Shown: positions 23,321 to 34,669, counted from the stretch's first letter. The stretch: DNA of 64,000 nt from Micractinium sp. NFX-FRZ (GCA_029339195.1 JAPTJF010000326.1:1-64000), one strand, 5' to 3'. Numbers and translations are program-made. Notes: generated by a model not told the origin, from the letters alone.

Positions 23321-23580
23321 CACAGCACTTTGCTCTGCTGTCGCATGTAGACCCCCGGTGGGCGTATCTTTCTTCTCATGATCCCAGCCAACCTGCGGTC
23401 TCTGCCAGGCTGGCTGTGCCCTTTTAGCGGCATGTGGGATGGCAGGGGCTAGTCGGTGCGGTGCCACAGAGGCGGCGCTGCCAGCTGGGGAGCTGAGCAG
23501 GCACCCCACCTAACCCAGGGCACTGCCTGGCAAATTGAGGTCTACACAGAGGCCAATGCATGGCACATCCGGTCACTAGA

Positions 23581-23585
23581 TTACA
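23581..23585 (-). terminator. TGTAA polyadenylation signal of the MYND gene
   Basis: TTACA on + is TGTAA on the minus strand, about 315 bases after the stop at 23900-23898. Confidence 0.45.
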
Positions 23586-23897
23586 GCCCTACGTGTGTTT
23601 TCGCTTTGGCCGCTGTGCAACGGAAGGGGAGGACAGGCTCAGGACAGGAGAGCAAGCACAGAGATGCAGGCGGGGCAGGGGTATCCAGGCAGGGGGGCAT
23701 GCAGGCAAGGCAGGGCAGGGGCAGGTGCCCCAGGGGTATCCAGGGGAGTGTGAAGAACGGGAACTAGATACACTAGGGCGCTAAGTTGTTGTTACCCTGG
23801 CAGAATGCACAGGTGTGCTTGATCAGCAGCCAGAAGAAGTGGTGCATGCATGTCGCTTGCTGGCCTCGAGAGAAAGCCCGCGGCAAGCATCTCGCCC

Positions 23898-25298
23898 TCA
23901 GGCCGGCCGACACTCCCGCTTGTGCACCCTCCAGTGCTGGTGCTGGCACCCGGTGCTGCAGCAGGAGTGGCAGACAGGTACAGGAGTTGTTAATGTGCGG
24001 AGCTCAGCCTTAGCAGAGCAGCAGCACAGCACTGGACATAAATGCACCCAGCCGCCGCCCGCTCACCTGCAGTACTGCGCCTTCCTGCAGCGGGAGCAGC
24101 GGCGCAGGCCCACGCTGTGCCTGCCGCAGCCGTCACAAACTACTCTGGTGACAAAAGAATCAAAAGACCTCTGGGCCTCTGCACTTGTGTAAGTCTCAGG
24201 TTGCAGCTGCTGCCCCTGCAGCGCTGCCTGCAGCCCTTGAAGGCAGCTTTGCATTTGTTCTGGCCGCACCGCCTCAACCCACATCTGCGGCAGTAAGTGC
24301 TGGCAGCGGCGGTGGGCCTGCTGTGCCTGCTGGTATGCTGCGACCACTGCCTCCATCAAGCCGCGGCTGATGCCTGTGGGTGAATACTTGCGTGCTGCCG
24401 TTGCAGCAACCACAGCTGTCTGCGCAATCTCGGCCATGCTCCAGCCATCCTGCTGCTCCTGTGCAAGCCGAAAAGCTTGCAGGTGCAAATCAATGGCCTC
24501 TTCCCACTGTTGGTGGCACATTGCATTTGACGCTGCCATCATGTAGCTCTTTGGGTTGTGCGGCTCCAGCTGCCGCAGCTGTGCTGAAAAGCTGCGACCC
24601 GCTGCCAGTAGGGCTTCAAGCCGCGCTGGTGGGGGGGCGCCCATGCCGAATGCAGCAGGCAGGGATGCGCCGTGCTGCGCAGCTCCCTTCTGCAGATGCA
24701 CGCTCATGTACAGCTCACTAATTGCCTTTGCTGCGCTCCGACAGCACAGGTAGTGCAGCTGCTCCATGCTGAGCGGTGGCTGAGCCTGCCCGGCTGCTGC
24801 TGCCAGCTGCTCCAGCTGCCTGCCGACTGTCCGCCGCTTCGAATCATCTGCCAGCAACGCCGCTGCCTGGCAGGCCATTCTCACAGCACCGGACGGCTCG
24901 GCGGCCTGGCTTGCTGCGAAAAGCAGCAACACAACCCCCAGGTCCGTGCTGCTAGCACCCCGCTCTGCCAGACTCAGCCACCAGTTGCGGTAGGCAGCCA
25001 CATGCGTGCCATGTGCACGGTCGCTAGCTGGAGTGCATGGGCTCACGTAGAGGGCCCTGGCTGCCTTGAGGAGGGCCAGCTGCATCTGCTCACGGGCTGC
25101 CGGGTTGTCAGGAGGCAGTGCCGGGCTGCCGTCTGCTGTCAGCGGCAGCAGGTCGCACGCCTCGCGCAGCAGCTGCACCGACTCCACAAAAGCGGCCACG
25201 TCGGGCGGGCGCTCGGCGGCGGGGATGGCGGTGGCGCGCGCCAGGCGGCGCTGCAGGAACTCTGCTCCTGGGACGCCATCCTGTGATGCTGCCGCCAT
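23898..25298 (-). CDS. MYND zinc-finger protein
   Basis: Two exons, 25298-24067 and 23955-23898, give 1,290 nt (429 residues). The intron splits the finger: exon 1 ends CDGC...CSRCRKAQYC and exon 2 supplies S-TGCQHQHWRVHKREC, completing the MYND ligand set (CxxC, CxxC, YC, C, H, C) at the very C-terminus. Residues 1-380 are helical, Ala/Gln-rich and TPR-like in feel but match no family I can name. MYND fingers usually mediate protein-protein contact. The start is the ATG at 25298-25296; an upstream in-frame ATG at about 25320 is possible. Neighbours on both sides are repeat copies. Confidence 0.8.
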
Positions 25299-25670
25299 GC
25301 TGCAGACAGATGGATGCATGGGATGCTGCGGCTTGCATAGGTAGCAAGGCAGCTGTACAAGTGTGGGCAAAGCTGGCCGGCAGGGGTGCCGCTTGCCATG
25401 GCGCCCCCTGCCCGCCAAGCAAGCGGCACCCGGCAAGCGGCAATCCTAGGTGTGCGGGGGGCAAGCTGACCTTGCGCTCAGCCTGGGGGCGTCAGCAGGC
25501 TTTTGAGGACGCACCTAGCGTTTCCGAGGACGATGGCCGGACGGTGTTCTGGAGAGCGCCGCCCTCGGGAGGTCCGGTCCAAAGGAGGCGGATAAGGACG
25601 GACAAGGACTGTGCGGCGAACAGACCGAGGCAGCCTGCTGTGAGAAGCTTCTTGGGCGGCGACGGCGGCA

Positions 25671-25722
25671 GCGTGCGCAGCTGATGGGCATGCCCCGCAT
25701 GCAGTATGGCGGGCAGTTTGGC
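25671..25722 (+). pseudogene. Duplicated 3' end fragment of the unknown gene at 26.6-27.9 kb
   Basis: Fifty-two bases, including gggcatgccccgcatgcagt and flanks, are nearly identical to 27816-27869, the last 17 or so codons of the downstream gene. The fragment is joined directly to dispersed repeat copy 2. Copy 1 keeps a shorter remnant (gcatgccccgc) at the same junction near 21803, so the gene end and repeat were mobilised or duplicated together. Confidence 0.8.
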
Positions 25723-26266
25723 CCGCAGGCACGCATCCTCCCTGATCCCTTGATTCTTACACCTGGCCTGCCAGCAGGGCAGAGGCATGCCACCCCTGCC
25801 TTTTTGTTTTGTAATCGCTGCCCGTCAACAAAGGTCCACACGGATTAGAGAGGGGGTGTGAGGCTGCAGCTTGGCGCCACAGGCATTGGCACCTCCCTGC
25901 CTGCTGGCCAAGCATGTTTGGTGCCAGGCGCTCTCCAGCGTAGCGCAGCACTTTGGCAGCTCATAGCGTACCGCTCATTCCGCTCTAAGCTTGCGGCTGT
26001 TGTCTGCCAAAGGCGGCTGTGTCGGGGCCCCAGGTGTGCTCACAGCACGAGGGGGATGCGCCAGCCAGGGGGGTGACACACTATGGGTGTTGATTTTTCA
26101 TGGCCGAGGATTGGCCCAGCCGAGAGAAATCAGTGTCCTTTTGCATACAACTCACTACACCCATAAATGCCACTGAGCAAGGGGAGAGCAATTCTCTCGC
26201 TTGGGGCGGGGGAGCTCACCTTCGGGGCCCTACCACCCACCCCTTAGCCCGCCGAGCGCTGGCGGG
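25712..26266. repeat. Dispersed repeat, copy 2 (carries transposon empty site)
   Basis: Matches copy 1 across 21817-22280 plus 23218-23320, with one small indel near 26090-26110. It contains the intact cccataaatgcc target where copy 1 holds the 935 bp transposon. It separates the divergent MYND and unknown genes. Confidence 0.85.
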
Positions 26267-26556
26267 ACCAGCAGCGGTGGCAGTTACGGCCAATTTGATT
26301 TGATCCATTTCCGGCCCTGTTACTTTCCTATGCCGCCCACAGTTTGTGTGTGGGCCACATTTTTAAGAAAGGCCGGCACTGGCAGTGAACAGGGAGGGGG
26401 GAAGGTGCCCAATATAGGCGGCACCAAGCAACGGCGCCCTGATGCGTAACGACACTTGCCAGCTTCTTCCTTGCTGCCTAGGTCTTGATCAGCGACGCAC
26501 TGCAGGCACGGTTGTACCCTGTCGCGGTCCTGGTGCTGTGCTTGTGCTGAGCCTTG

Positions 26557-27886
26557 TGACTGCTGACTCTGCCCACAGGCAGCACGGCAGGCTGGCGAAG
26601 CAGGCGGCGCTGGCGTCACAGCAGGGCGGCGCAGCAGCGGCGGCGCCGGCGCCCAACGCTCGCAAACCTTCCCGCTCACGACACTCCTGCTGTTCATTCC
26701 CGGCCTCTCGATGGCCGTCCCCAGCGCGCTGGAGGCCGTCACGCAGCACATTGCCACGGCTGCCCCGCGCGGCACTCGGTGGGCCAGCGCTGGCTCAAGT
26801 TCAGCGAGGAGTGGTACTGGGACCAGCTGGTTGCGAAGAAGCCCTTCCGCTCCGTCTACGAGGAGCAGCCCCAAAGCAGGCAGCCGCTCATCTCAAAGCG
26901 CTCCAAAAACCTCAGCCAGACACCCAGGGAGCAGTGCGAGCTGGAGGGGCACGTGCGTGAGGGGCTGGAGCGCGACGGGCCTGGGCAGGTAGGGTCATAG
27001 GACAGGGGCGGGTGGAGCGGTCCTGCCGCCAGCCAGCCGCTAGCTGCTTGCCCCCTGCCAGCTGCATTAACAGTACCATGGCTTAAATGATGCACTAGCA
27101 CTGCGCATCTCGTGCCGTGGCTGATGCAACCAACTCCACAACTGCCCGCAGGAAGTGGTGTTGCATGGCCTGAAGAGCTGCCCAGAGCTGAACGGCAGGC
27201 GCGGCCGGGTGCTGCCGCTGTCAGGACCCGGTGCACCCCACAGCAGCTTGCCTGCCGGCCGTGTCGCAGTGCGGCTTGCTCAGGGCGGCAAGGAGGTGGC
27301 AGTGCGTCCGGAAAACCTGCGCAGCCCACATGCAGCGGCCACGCCCGCAGCTGAGGGGGGAGCGCCAGTGCGCGCGCCCGCAGCCGCAGCAGCAGCAGCA
27401 GCGCCGGGGCCAGCAGCAGGGGCAAGCGTGTCACAGCCACGCGGCGAGAAGCAGCAGCAGCAGCAGCAGCAGCAGGGACCAGCATCCCCACGCAAGGCCG
27501 AGATGTTGCGCCTGCTGGAGGTGGAGTTTAGCAAGTGGCACACCGCGCCCTGCCTGACGCCTGCAAACCTGCGGGACGCCGGCATGCAGCAGCACCACAT
27601 ACGCTGCTGCGAATGCGCGCGGGGCGGGCAGCAGGTGGAGCGCTACGTCGCCCTGAAGCGCACAGGCGGGCTGCGCCCGACGCCCCTGCCCGACTCGGCG
27701 CTGCGCCTGCTGTGCCTGGACTGCTACGCCGAGTCCGCTGTGGCGGCTGGCGTGCCATTTACAGACGATGCCATAGAGGAGTTTGTAGATACCACAATGA
27801 TGGGCGGCATGGAAGCGTGCGCGCAGCTGATGGGCATGCCCCGCATGCAGTATGGCGGGCAGTTTGGCAGCGGGGCGATGTACTGA
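26557..27886 (+). CDS. Unknown protein with two-CxxC C-terminal domain
   Basis: The sure part is one exon ending at 26988 (reading RWLKFSEEWYWDQLV) and one at 27152-27886. They join in frame at CAG|GAA and run to TGA. Exon 2 begins with a small repeat-like domain (VVLHGLKSCPELNGRRG ... VRPENL) that in other algal proteins often flanks MYND or ankyrin regions. An Ala/Gln linker follows, then a C-terminal domain with RCCECARGG and LCLDCYAES, two CxxC pairs that could bind zinc. The 5' end is uncertain: the frame is open from 26557 but the true start or upstream exon is not clear, and another frame around 26660-26780 also looks protein-like. I do not recognise the family. Confidence 0.55.
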
Positions 27887-28931
27887 AAAGCACCCAGGCT
27901 GTGCCCGACGTCCCCGCCATGGCTGAGCCAGTGGCTCCCTTCCCCTCTGTGCGCTACCTTCCTGCCCACCATTATGCTGTGCTGCCCCCAGCCATGTGCA
28001 GCAGCCCTCGCCGCTTCCTTTCCTGCTGACGCTGCCACTTTTTGTGCCTCTGGCCCCTGCTTCCCGGCCTGGTTGCTGCCACTCCCGACTGGTTTTGACA
28101 TGCAACCGACCCTCTGACGCTACAACCTTGTTGGCAGTTTCTACCTGCTTGCGACCTTTTAGCCACTGCCCAGCTGCGTACTAGCCTTGCCGCATGTTAA
28201 TCGACCGCCAACTACACATTAGCGGTCATGCTGCAATCTGGAGGTGCAACCCCGCTGCTGCGAGAGGGGCTGAGGCTGCATGTTGGCAGCTCCCAGCGTA
28301 CCGCCCATTCTGCTCTGGTTGTGGCCGTGTTGGTGCGGCTTTGCTGGGTGCTTCAAATGTGCTTTCGAAGCAGAGGGATTGTTTGTTAGGGAGCTGTGGG
28401 CGTGCAAGCATGCATTGTAGTGCGCCAAAGTATCGCATCCAAGATGCTGATGTGTCCCCGCACGGACGCCGTGGGGCTGGTGCACGGCAGCCGGGGCAGA
28501 GCTTCAGGGCAGAGAGGCAAGGACAGACTACCGCGTGCAGCGCCCACGAAGCTATGCATCCAGCCACATGCACGGAATGAAGGGCAACATGCATTTGCTG
28601 CCCCTGCCCTTCCTGCTGCTGCCCTGCCGTCAACCCACTGCCAGCCCGCCTGCCGCCACAGTGACTGCCCTCCCCGCCGCCACCGCCACTGTCTGGCGGC
28701 GCTCTCAGCCGTTGGCCGGCTCCACAAACTGCCAGATTATGCTCTTAGATGGCGCTGGGGCGGTCTGGGAGCGCCGCAAGCGCCTCATGGAAGGCCGACC
28801 CGGGCCGGGGAAAGCACGAGCGGATGGAGGGTCAGCGGCATGAAGCAGGAGAGGCTCGTCGGGCTCGATCTCATTTCCGGGAGGACCGATCGCATTCCTG
28901 GCAGAGTTTGTGGAACGTCCCGCTCGCCGCA
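27887..28931. other. Intergenic with third, diverged repeat copy
   Basis: No supported exon. 28267-28345 (ggcagctcccagcgtaccgc onward) is a diverged copy of the dispersed repeat core at 21998-22120 and 25945-26030. The right end is the promoter and 5' UTR of the plastid E2 gene. Confidence 0.5.
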
Positions 28932-31900
28932 ATGCAGTCGCTTCTCACCATCGGCGCGCCCACCCGGGTGATCACCGCTGCTCGGCCTCAGGCCCCCCAG
29001 CAGGCGGGTGTGGTGCCTGTCAGGCGCAGCCGCCAGTCTCTGACGGGTAAGCGGCAGCGTGGGGCGGGCAAGAGCAAACTGGCGTGCAAACTGGCTTCCT
29101 ATCATTTGTGGGGCTCCGGCAGGCGCCACCGGCCTTCCAGGTGCCACATTTTGCTTCCAAAGCACAATAGACGCCAGTCGCAGCGCAACGGCCAGCAGCT
29201 GTTGCACCTCCCACCCTCCTCTGCCGTGGGCCGCTCGTGCCGCCGCCTGCGGCTCGCCGCCTGGCGGGTGCCTCTGTTTGCTGCAGCCTTGCTTGTTGGC
29301 AGCGCTTGTTCCTGGAGCCGCATTGAACCTGCTTTCACGATGGCTGGGCAGCAATCATGGGAGTGGTGTGAGCAAGGAGGGCCAGTGCCATCCCGCCAGC
29401 TTGCCGTCGCTGGCGGCTGTCACTTTTCTGGCGCCGGGCCCCGCACTTGCCGCTGCGCGTCTTCTTGCCTCTGCCGCCCCCTGTGCCGTGCCACCCAGCA
29501 CCCAGCTCATTTCTCAGTTCGCCCCCTGCACGGCCCGGTGCCGCCTGCAAGCCTTCACGCCGTGCTGGCGTGCCCTGGCCCCAACACCAATCCTCCCCAC
29601 CAACGCCACCGCCGCCCCTTGTTCACCGCTCTGCCCTGCCTGGTCCCCTCCCTCGTCTGTTTTTTGTGCAGTGACCAATGCCGTCAAGGAGGTCTTCATG
29701 CCCGCCCTGTCCTCCACCATGACTGAGGGTGCGCACTCCGCTGGGGCCGCCGGGCTGACGAGCCGGCTGGCCGGGGGCGTTGCAGGGCGGCTGCCACAGG
29801 CGGCAGGTTGCTGAGCGGGCGGCAGGCTGCTGGGCACAGGCAGGGACATCTGCGTTCGGGGGCACGCCAATGGCGCCTCGGCTCGGCGAAAAGGCGCGGC
29901 GCAGCATGCACAGCAGGGGTTGGACCCTGGAGCTGCATGGCCCCACTGCCGCAGCAGCCCGCCAAGCAAGCAGCACATCCTTCAATGTCCCGCCCCGCCC
30001 CACCCCGCCCTGTGTGCCCCGCAGGCAAGATTGTGAGCTGGCTGAAGTCACCTGGCGACAAGGTCAAGAAGGGGGAGAGCATTGTGGTGCGTGGGCGGGC
30101 GCTGCTGGGTTGTGCTGCCATGTGCTGCTGGCCGTTGCACGCCTGTGTGCACAGGGGGGGAGGCAGTGCCATCGGATCGTTCCACGCCTCGTGGACTCTT
30201 GTGTTGCCTTCAAAATCATGGCACACGTGGTTGAGCCTCCCAATGATTACACTGTCACTGCAGCCACGCAATGCATGTGTGCCCGTTGAGCTGTGCGCCC
30301 CCTGCTGAGGCCACCCCCCCGCACTCTCTGCCCCCCGGCCGTGCTGAACAGCACAAGCTCTGCCTTGCGTGCGCTGCAGGTGGCGGAGCCTGAACAGGCC
30401 GTTGCCACCTCCCCTCCCTGCCCCAGCTGCTGAACAGGACAACCCGCACTGCACCGTGCTGCCCTGCAGGTGGTGGAGTCTGACAAGGCTGACATGGATG
30501 TGGAGTCCTTTGCCGAGGGCATCCTGGGCGCCATTGTGGTGCCCGAGGGCGGCGTGGCCGGCGTGGGCAACGCAATTGCCTTCATCGCAGAGACTGAGGC
30601 GGACATGGATGCCGCCAAGGCCAAGGCTGCGGGTGCGTTGATATGTTGCTGTTGCAACTAGTGAAGGGGAGGGCCAGGCGGTGCATGGGCAACACCTCGG
30701 CGGTCGATGCCGTGGCTGAAGCGGGCCTGGGATGCGCCCAAGGCCAGGGCTGCGGGTGCGTCATGGCATTGCTAATGCTGCTGGTGGGAAACGGTTTGAT
30801 GGATGGCTGAGGCTGCGCATGTTGGCTAGTATTGCTGCCGTCACGAGCATGGCCATGAACCTGCCCCTCATCCTGCCACCACTCACCGCTGCCGCTGCAG
30901 GCGGTGCCGCCCCCGCCCCTGCCGCCGCGGCCCCCGCCCCGGAGCCCGCCGCCGCGGCCCCCGCGCCCGCTGCCGCGGCCCCCGCCCCAGCGGCCCCTGC
31001 CCCCGCCCCCGCTGCGCCTGCGCCCGTGGCTGCTGCCCCCGCCCCCGTCGCCGTGATGCGCGAGGACGGCCGCATCATTGCCACCCCTTATGCCAAGAAG
31101 CTTGCCAAGGATCTGGGTGTTGACCTGTCCACTGTGGCCGGCTCCGGCCCCGCTGGCCGCATCACCGCTGCTGACGTGGAGGCCGCCAAGGCCCGCGGCG
31201 GCGCCCCCGCCCCCGCCGCCGCCGCCGTGGCTGCCCCCGCCGCTGCCCCCGAGGCCGTGGCCGCCCCCGCCGCCGCCCCCGCCAAGGCGGCCGCCCCTGC
31301 TGCCGCCGCCAAGACGTCTGTGGGCGAGCTCAAGGGCACCACTGTGCCGCTGACCACGCTGCAGCGGGCGGTGGTGAACAACATGATGGAGAGCCTCAAG
31401 GTGGGCGTGTGCTTTTCATGAGTTTACTGTCGGGCTGTGCAGGGGCTGAGGCTGTGTGTTGTTGGAACGCTGCAGCGGGCGGTAAACAACATGGTAGAGA
31501 GCCTCAAGGTGGGCGGGTGCTACTATCAGGCTGTGCAGAGGCTGGGGCTGTGTGTTGCTGGAACGCTCCCGGTTCTGGCGGTACCTTTCATGTGTCGGCA
31601 GGGCACTCTGTGTCTCACAGGTCCCGCAGCTCCATGTGCTACAGCACCCTTCAACTGGAAGGACGGGTGGAACCGCCTACAGCAACACGCTGCTAGTGCT
31701 CCCGCACCTAATGGACAGTTTTGCCAATCAGCACCCTCACTCCTCCCAGCATTCCTTTCTTCCCCTCGTAACGCACACCCCCTAAGAAGTGCGTTGTTCC
31801 CTGTTCCTTTCTTCCCCTTGGCAGGTCCCCGAGTTCCGGGTGTCCATGGCCATCGGCACCGACAAGCTGGACGCCCTCTACCGCAAGCTCAAGCCCAAGG

Positions 31901-34068
31901 TGGGGATGAGGTCCAGGGGGATGGGGCTGAGCCGGGGATGGCTGTGTTGCAGCAGCTGCAGCACTGGCAGCAGCAGCAGCAGCAGCAGCAGAGCCAAGGC
32001 CGAGTTGTGTGGAAGACTGAGGATGCGCAGCAGCCACGCAGCAACAACAGCAGCAGCAGTGAAGGCGAGGCGGCATGAGAGCAGCAAGAACTAGCATGGA
32101 CAGCTGGCGCGGGGGATGGCAGCAAAGCAACACGTCAGTGGGGCAAGCAGCCGTCGCTGACTCCCGGCAGATGTGGAGGCCAGGTCAGGAGGCAGAAATG
32201 AGCGGCAAAGAGCGTAATGTTCAATGCAGACAGTACAGGATGCACACGCGGTCGAGCCCAGCTCACGCTCCACATGCATCTCTCACTGCTGGTGCTTGCT
32301 TTGCCCCGCTGCGTGTGCTGGGCGTGACCACGGCTGCTCTGCTGGCATCACACCGTTGGTGACCCCTGCCTTGACCTGTGCTCCACGATGCCGGCGCTTT
32401 CCTCTGGGTGCAGGGCGTGACCATGACGGCGCTGCTGGCCAAGGCCTGCGGCGTGGCACTGGAGCAGCACCCCCTGCTGTATGCCTGTGAGTGGATTGAG
32501 CATTTGCCCTGTGTGTTCTGCTGCTGCCGCTGCTGCTGCTGCTGCTGCTATTGCTGCTGCAAGCCCTGTGAGTACCCTGCCCGCTGCTGTGCTTGTGTGG
32601 CTGCGCGGCTGGCGTGCGTGCCCCGCCACTTCACCCCCTGACCCATCCGTATGCCCCTTCCCCCTTGTGTGCTGCAGCCTGCACCCCTGACGCCGCCGGC
32701 CTGACGTACGCGGAGCACATCAACATTGCGATGGCGGTGGCCATGCCCGACGGCGGCCTCATCACCCCCGTGCTCAAGGACGCCGACGCCACCGACATCT
32801 ACACCCTCTCCCGCAACTGGGCCGACCTGGTGAGTGCGTGGGTTTGTTGAGAGTGCCAGTTGTTACGATGATGTTGTGGAAGCGGGGCAAGGGGGGGGGC
32901 AGGCGCGGTAGCTGACATCCGCACCTGATTACGCAATTGGGCCGACCTGGTGAGCGCGGGGTTGCCCCCGCCAGGCGCCAATGAGTTGGCAGCAACGAAG
33001 TGGTTGTGATTGAGGGTATGGCAGGCCAGGCGCCGAGGCTGACACCACTGGCACCGCCACCGCGCAACCGTCTGCCTGCCATCGTGCACCTCCTCATCGC
33101 TTGCTTTGTGTGCAACACATGCCTGCCTGCCCGCAGGTCAAGCGCGCCCGTGCCAAGCAGCTCTCCCCCGACGAGTACACCACCGGCACCTTCACCATCT
33201 CCAACCTGGGCATGTTTGGCGTGGAGTCTTTTGACGCCATCCTGCCCCCCGGTGAGCCGCGCTGCCGCTCATGCCTCATGCATGTGGTGGTCTGGTGATG
33301 GGATGGGGGTGGGCATGGCTGGCATGGAGTCCTTTTGAACCCCCGGTGAACTGATACTGATGGTGTTGTGAAGACGGAAGGTGCGGTTGGAAGGGGCACC
33401 GCGGCCGTGCCCGCTCGCCTCCCCGTGGCATGACCGTCACCTCCACGCCGGCCCTGCCTGCCACCTCACGCCAGCGCTTCCTCGCTTGTTCACCCCCTCC
33501 CGGTCCCCCTGCTCCCTGCTGCCTGTGCTCTCCCCTGCAGGCCAGGCCGCCATCCTGGCTGTCGGCGGCAGCAAGCCGACGGTGACTGTGGACGAGAACG
33601 GGCGCATCGGCGTGGAGAAGCAGGTGGGTGGATTGTTTGGCAGTTGAGCTCGTTTCATTGGGTGCCTGCGGGCTGGCGGGTCGCTACCTGTTTGCTGTGC
33701 GTGTGGGAAAGGAGGACCAGCTGCTGCCGAGCCGTGTGCTAGCTAACCTGCAGCCCGCGGCCAGCAAAGCAACCACTCGTGTCAATCCTGCTCTCTTGCC
33801 TGGCACCCGCCGTGACCTGCCTCCCTCTTCCCTCTCCCCTCCCCACCACGCAGATCATGTGCGACTACCGCATCGTGCCAAGCTTTTGCAAGCCATCGCT
33901 CGTTTTTGCTCACCCTCTCCCCATGCTGCCCCCTCCCCCCCTCCCCCCGTCCCGCAGATGAACGTCAACATCACGTGCGATCACCGCATCGTGTACGGCG
34001 CCCACGCCGCCGAGTTCCTGCAGGAGCTCAAGGCGGTGATTGAGGACCCCGACCAGCTGGTCTTCTGA
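28932..34068 (+). CDS. Dihydrolipoamide acetyltransferase (E2) of plastid pyruvate dehydrogenase
   Basis: Eleven exons: 28932-29046, 29672-29728, 30025-30086, 30470-30632, 30901-31400, 31825-31899, 32414-32486, 32678-32829, 33137-33251, 33541-33623, 33958-34068. They total 1,506 nt (501 residues), all in phase. Residues 1-38 resemble a plastid transit peptide. The lipoyl domain follows ([12 protein letters not shown], lipoyl-Lys in VVESDKADM, residue 84). After an Ala/Pro linker comes the E3/E1-binding domain ([16 protein letters not shown], near 190-205), a second Ala/Pro linker and the acetyltransferase domain with the catalytic CDHRIVYG (472-479; His474). It moves acetyl groups from the E1 product to CoA for plastid fatty-acid synthesis. 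The DHRIVYGA form is typical of plastid rather than mitochondrial E2. Its introns and 3' UTR contain many exon-boundary echoes. Confidence 0.93.
30372..30490 (+). repeat. Exon-boundary echo, E2 exon 4 acceptor
   Basis: gctgcaggtggcggagcctg at 30375-30394 copies the true acceptor region at 30463-30483 (ccctgcag, gtggtggagtctgac), about 90 bp upstream, within intron 3. Confidence 0.75.
30601..30770 (+). repeat. Exon-boundary echo, E2 exon 4 donor
   Basis: The exon 4 end (ccaaggccaaggctgcgggtgcg at about 30615-30637) recurs at about 30738-30760 as ccaaggccagggctgcgggtgcg, roughly 123 bp downstream in intron 4. Confidence 0.85.
31351..31566 (+). repeat. Boundary-spanning tandem duplication, E2 exon 5 donor
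   Basis: The exon 5 end plus the first part of intron 5 (from gcagcgggcg at 31361) is repeated from 31472, an offset of 111 bp. Both the coding part (ggagagcctcaaggtgggcg) and the intron part (ggctgtgcag...gctgtgtgttg) are duplicated. This is the clearest case that the duplicated unit spans the splice junction. Confidence 0.92.
32319..32440 (+). repeat. Exon-boundary echo, E2 exon 7 acceptor
   Basis: gggcgtgaccacggctgctctgctggc at 32320-32346 copies the exon 7 start gggcgtgaccatgacggcgc at 32413, about 93 bp upstream. Confidence 0.8.
32812..32960 (+). repeat. Exon-boundary echo, E2 exon 8 donor
   Basis: The exon 8 end aactgggccgacctggtgag (32815-32834) is repeated at 32935-32954 as aattgggccgacctggtgag, 120 bp downstream, with its GT donor preserved. 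Confidence 0.92.
33215..33355 (+). repeat. Exon-boundary echo, E2 exon 9 donor
   Basis: Exon 9 end ggcgtggagtcttttgacgc with ccccggtgag is matched downstream at about 33321-33351 (ggcatggagtccttttgaac, ccccggtgaa), about 100 bp away. Confidence 0.8.
33850..33990 (+). repeat. Exon-boundary echo, E2 exon 11 (catalytic DHR exon)
   Basis: cagatcatgtgcgactaccgcatcgtg at 33851-33877 copies the start of exon 11 (acgtgcgatcaccgcatcgt at 33974), about 107 bp upstream. The copy reads CDYR instead of the catalytic CDHR and is not the functional exon. Confidence 0.88.
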
Positions 34069-34185
34069 GCGGGCGGGCACCACGCTGAGGTGGCCTGTGT
34101 GTGCTGAACTGGCGCTGCGCTGAGCTGGCGGGCGACCCGCCTTCAAGGCAGCCCGACCAGCTGCTCTTCTGAGCGGGCAAGCACC
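34050..34185 (+). repeat. Echo of the E2 stop-codon region in its 3' UTR
   Basis: cccgaccagctggtcttctgagcgggcggg (from 34048) recurs as cccgaccagctgctcttctgagcgggcaag (from 34152), offset 104 bp. The duplication process is therefore not limited to splice junctions. Confidence 0.9.
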
Positions 34186-34645
34186 GCCCTTGTGGCGGCA
34201 GGCGGGGGTCGAGCACCCCGCCCAGTTGACCCTTCTTGATTCTTCTGAGCTGGCGCTGCTGTGCCACCATGCGCTGCTGGCCCCGCCTCAGGGCCCCTCC
34301 GCCCCCGTCCCCTTGTTTGCACTCCCTCTTCTCTCCTCCCCTTTCCTCTTCCCGCAACGCCGGCGCGCCCCAGCGCCGCACCTGCCCTGCTGTTGCTCTG
34401 TTCCCCTGCCCTGTGACACACTTTCCACACGCACCGTGCACACTTCATCTCAGTCACCCCGTCCCTACTCCACCCAGACCTGCCAGGCCCTCTCTCTCAA
34501 AGGCGAGGGGCGCCCTCTGCACCCTCTGTGGCCCCCGCCGCCCACCGCCCACCTGGCGGGCATGGGCACGCCTGAATTCCCCTGAAGCTGCCATTTCATT
34601 TTTTATGCGCCCCCCGACCCTGCTCGCTTCAGCTGACTGCACTGC

Positions 34646-34657
34646 TGTAAGCTGTAA
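34646..34657 (+). terminator. Double TGTAA polyadenylation signal of the plastid E2 gene
   Basis: TGTAA occurs at 34646-34650 and 34653-34657, the first after the stop at 34068, implying a 3' UTR of about 600 bases. Confidence 0.55.
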
Positions 34658-34669
34658 AACCGCACTGCC

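Noticed and set aside
33851..33877. Possible extra E2 exon reading CDYR
   Set aside because: It is a decayed copy of exon 11 start with the catalytic His changed to Tyr and no usable donor in phase; treated as an echo.
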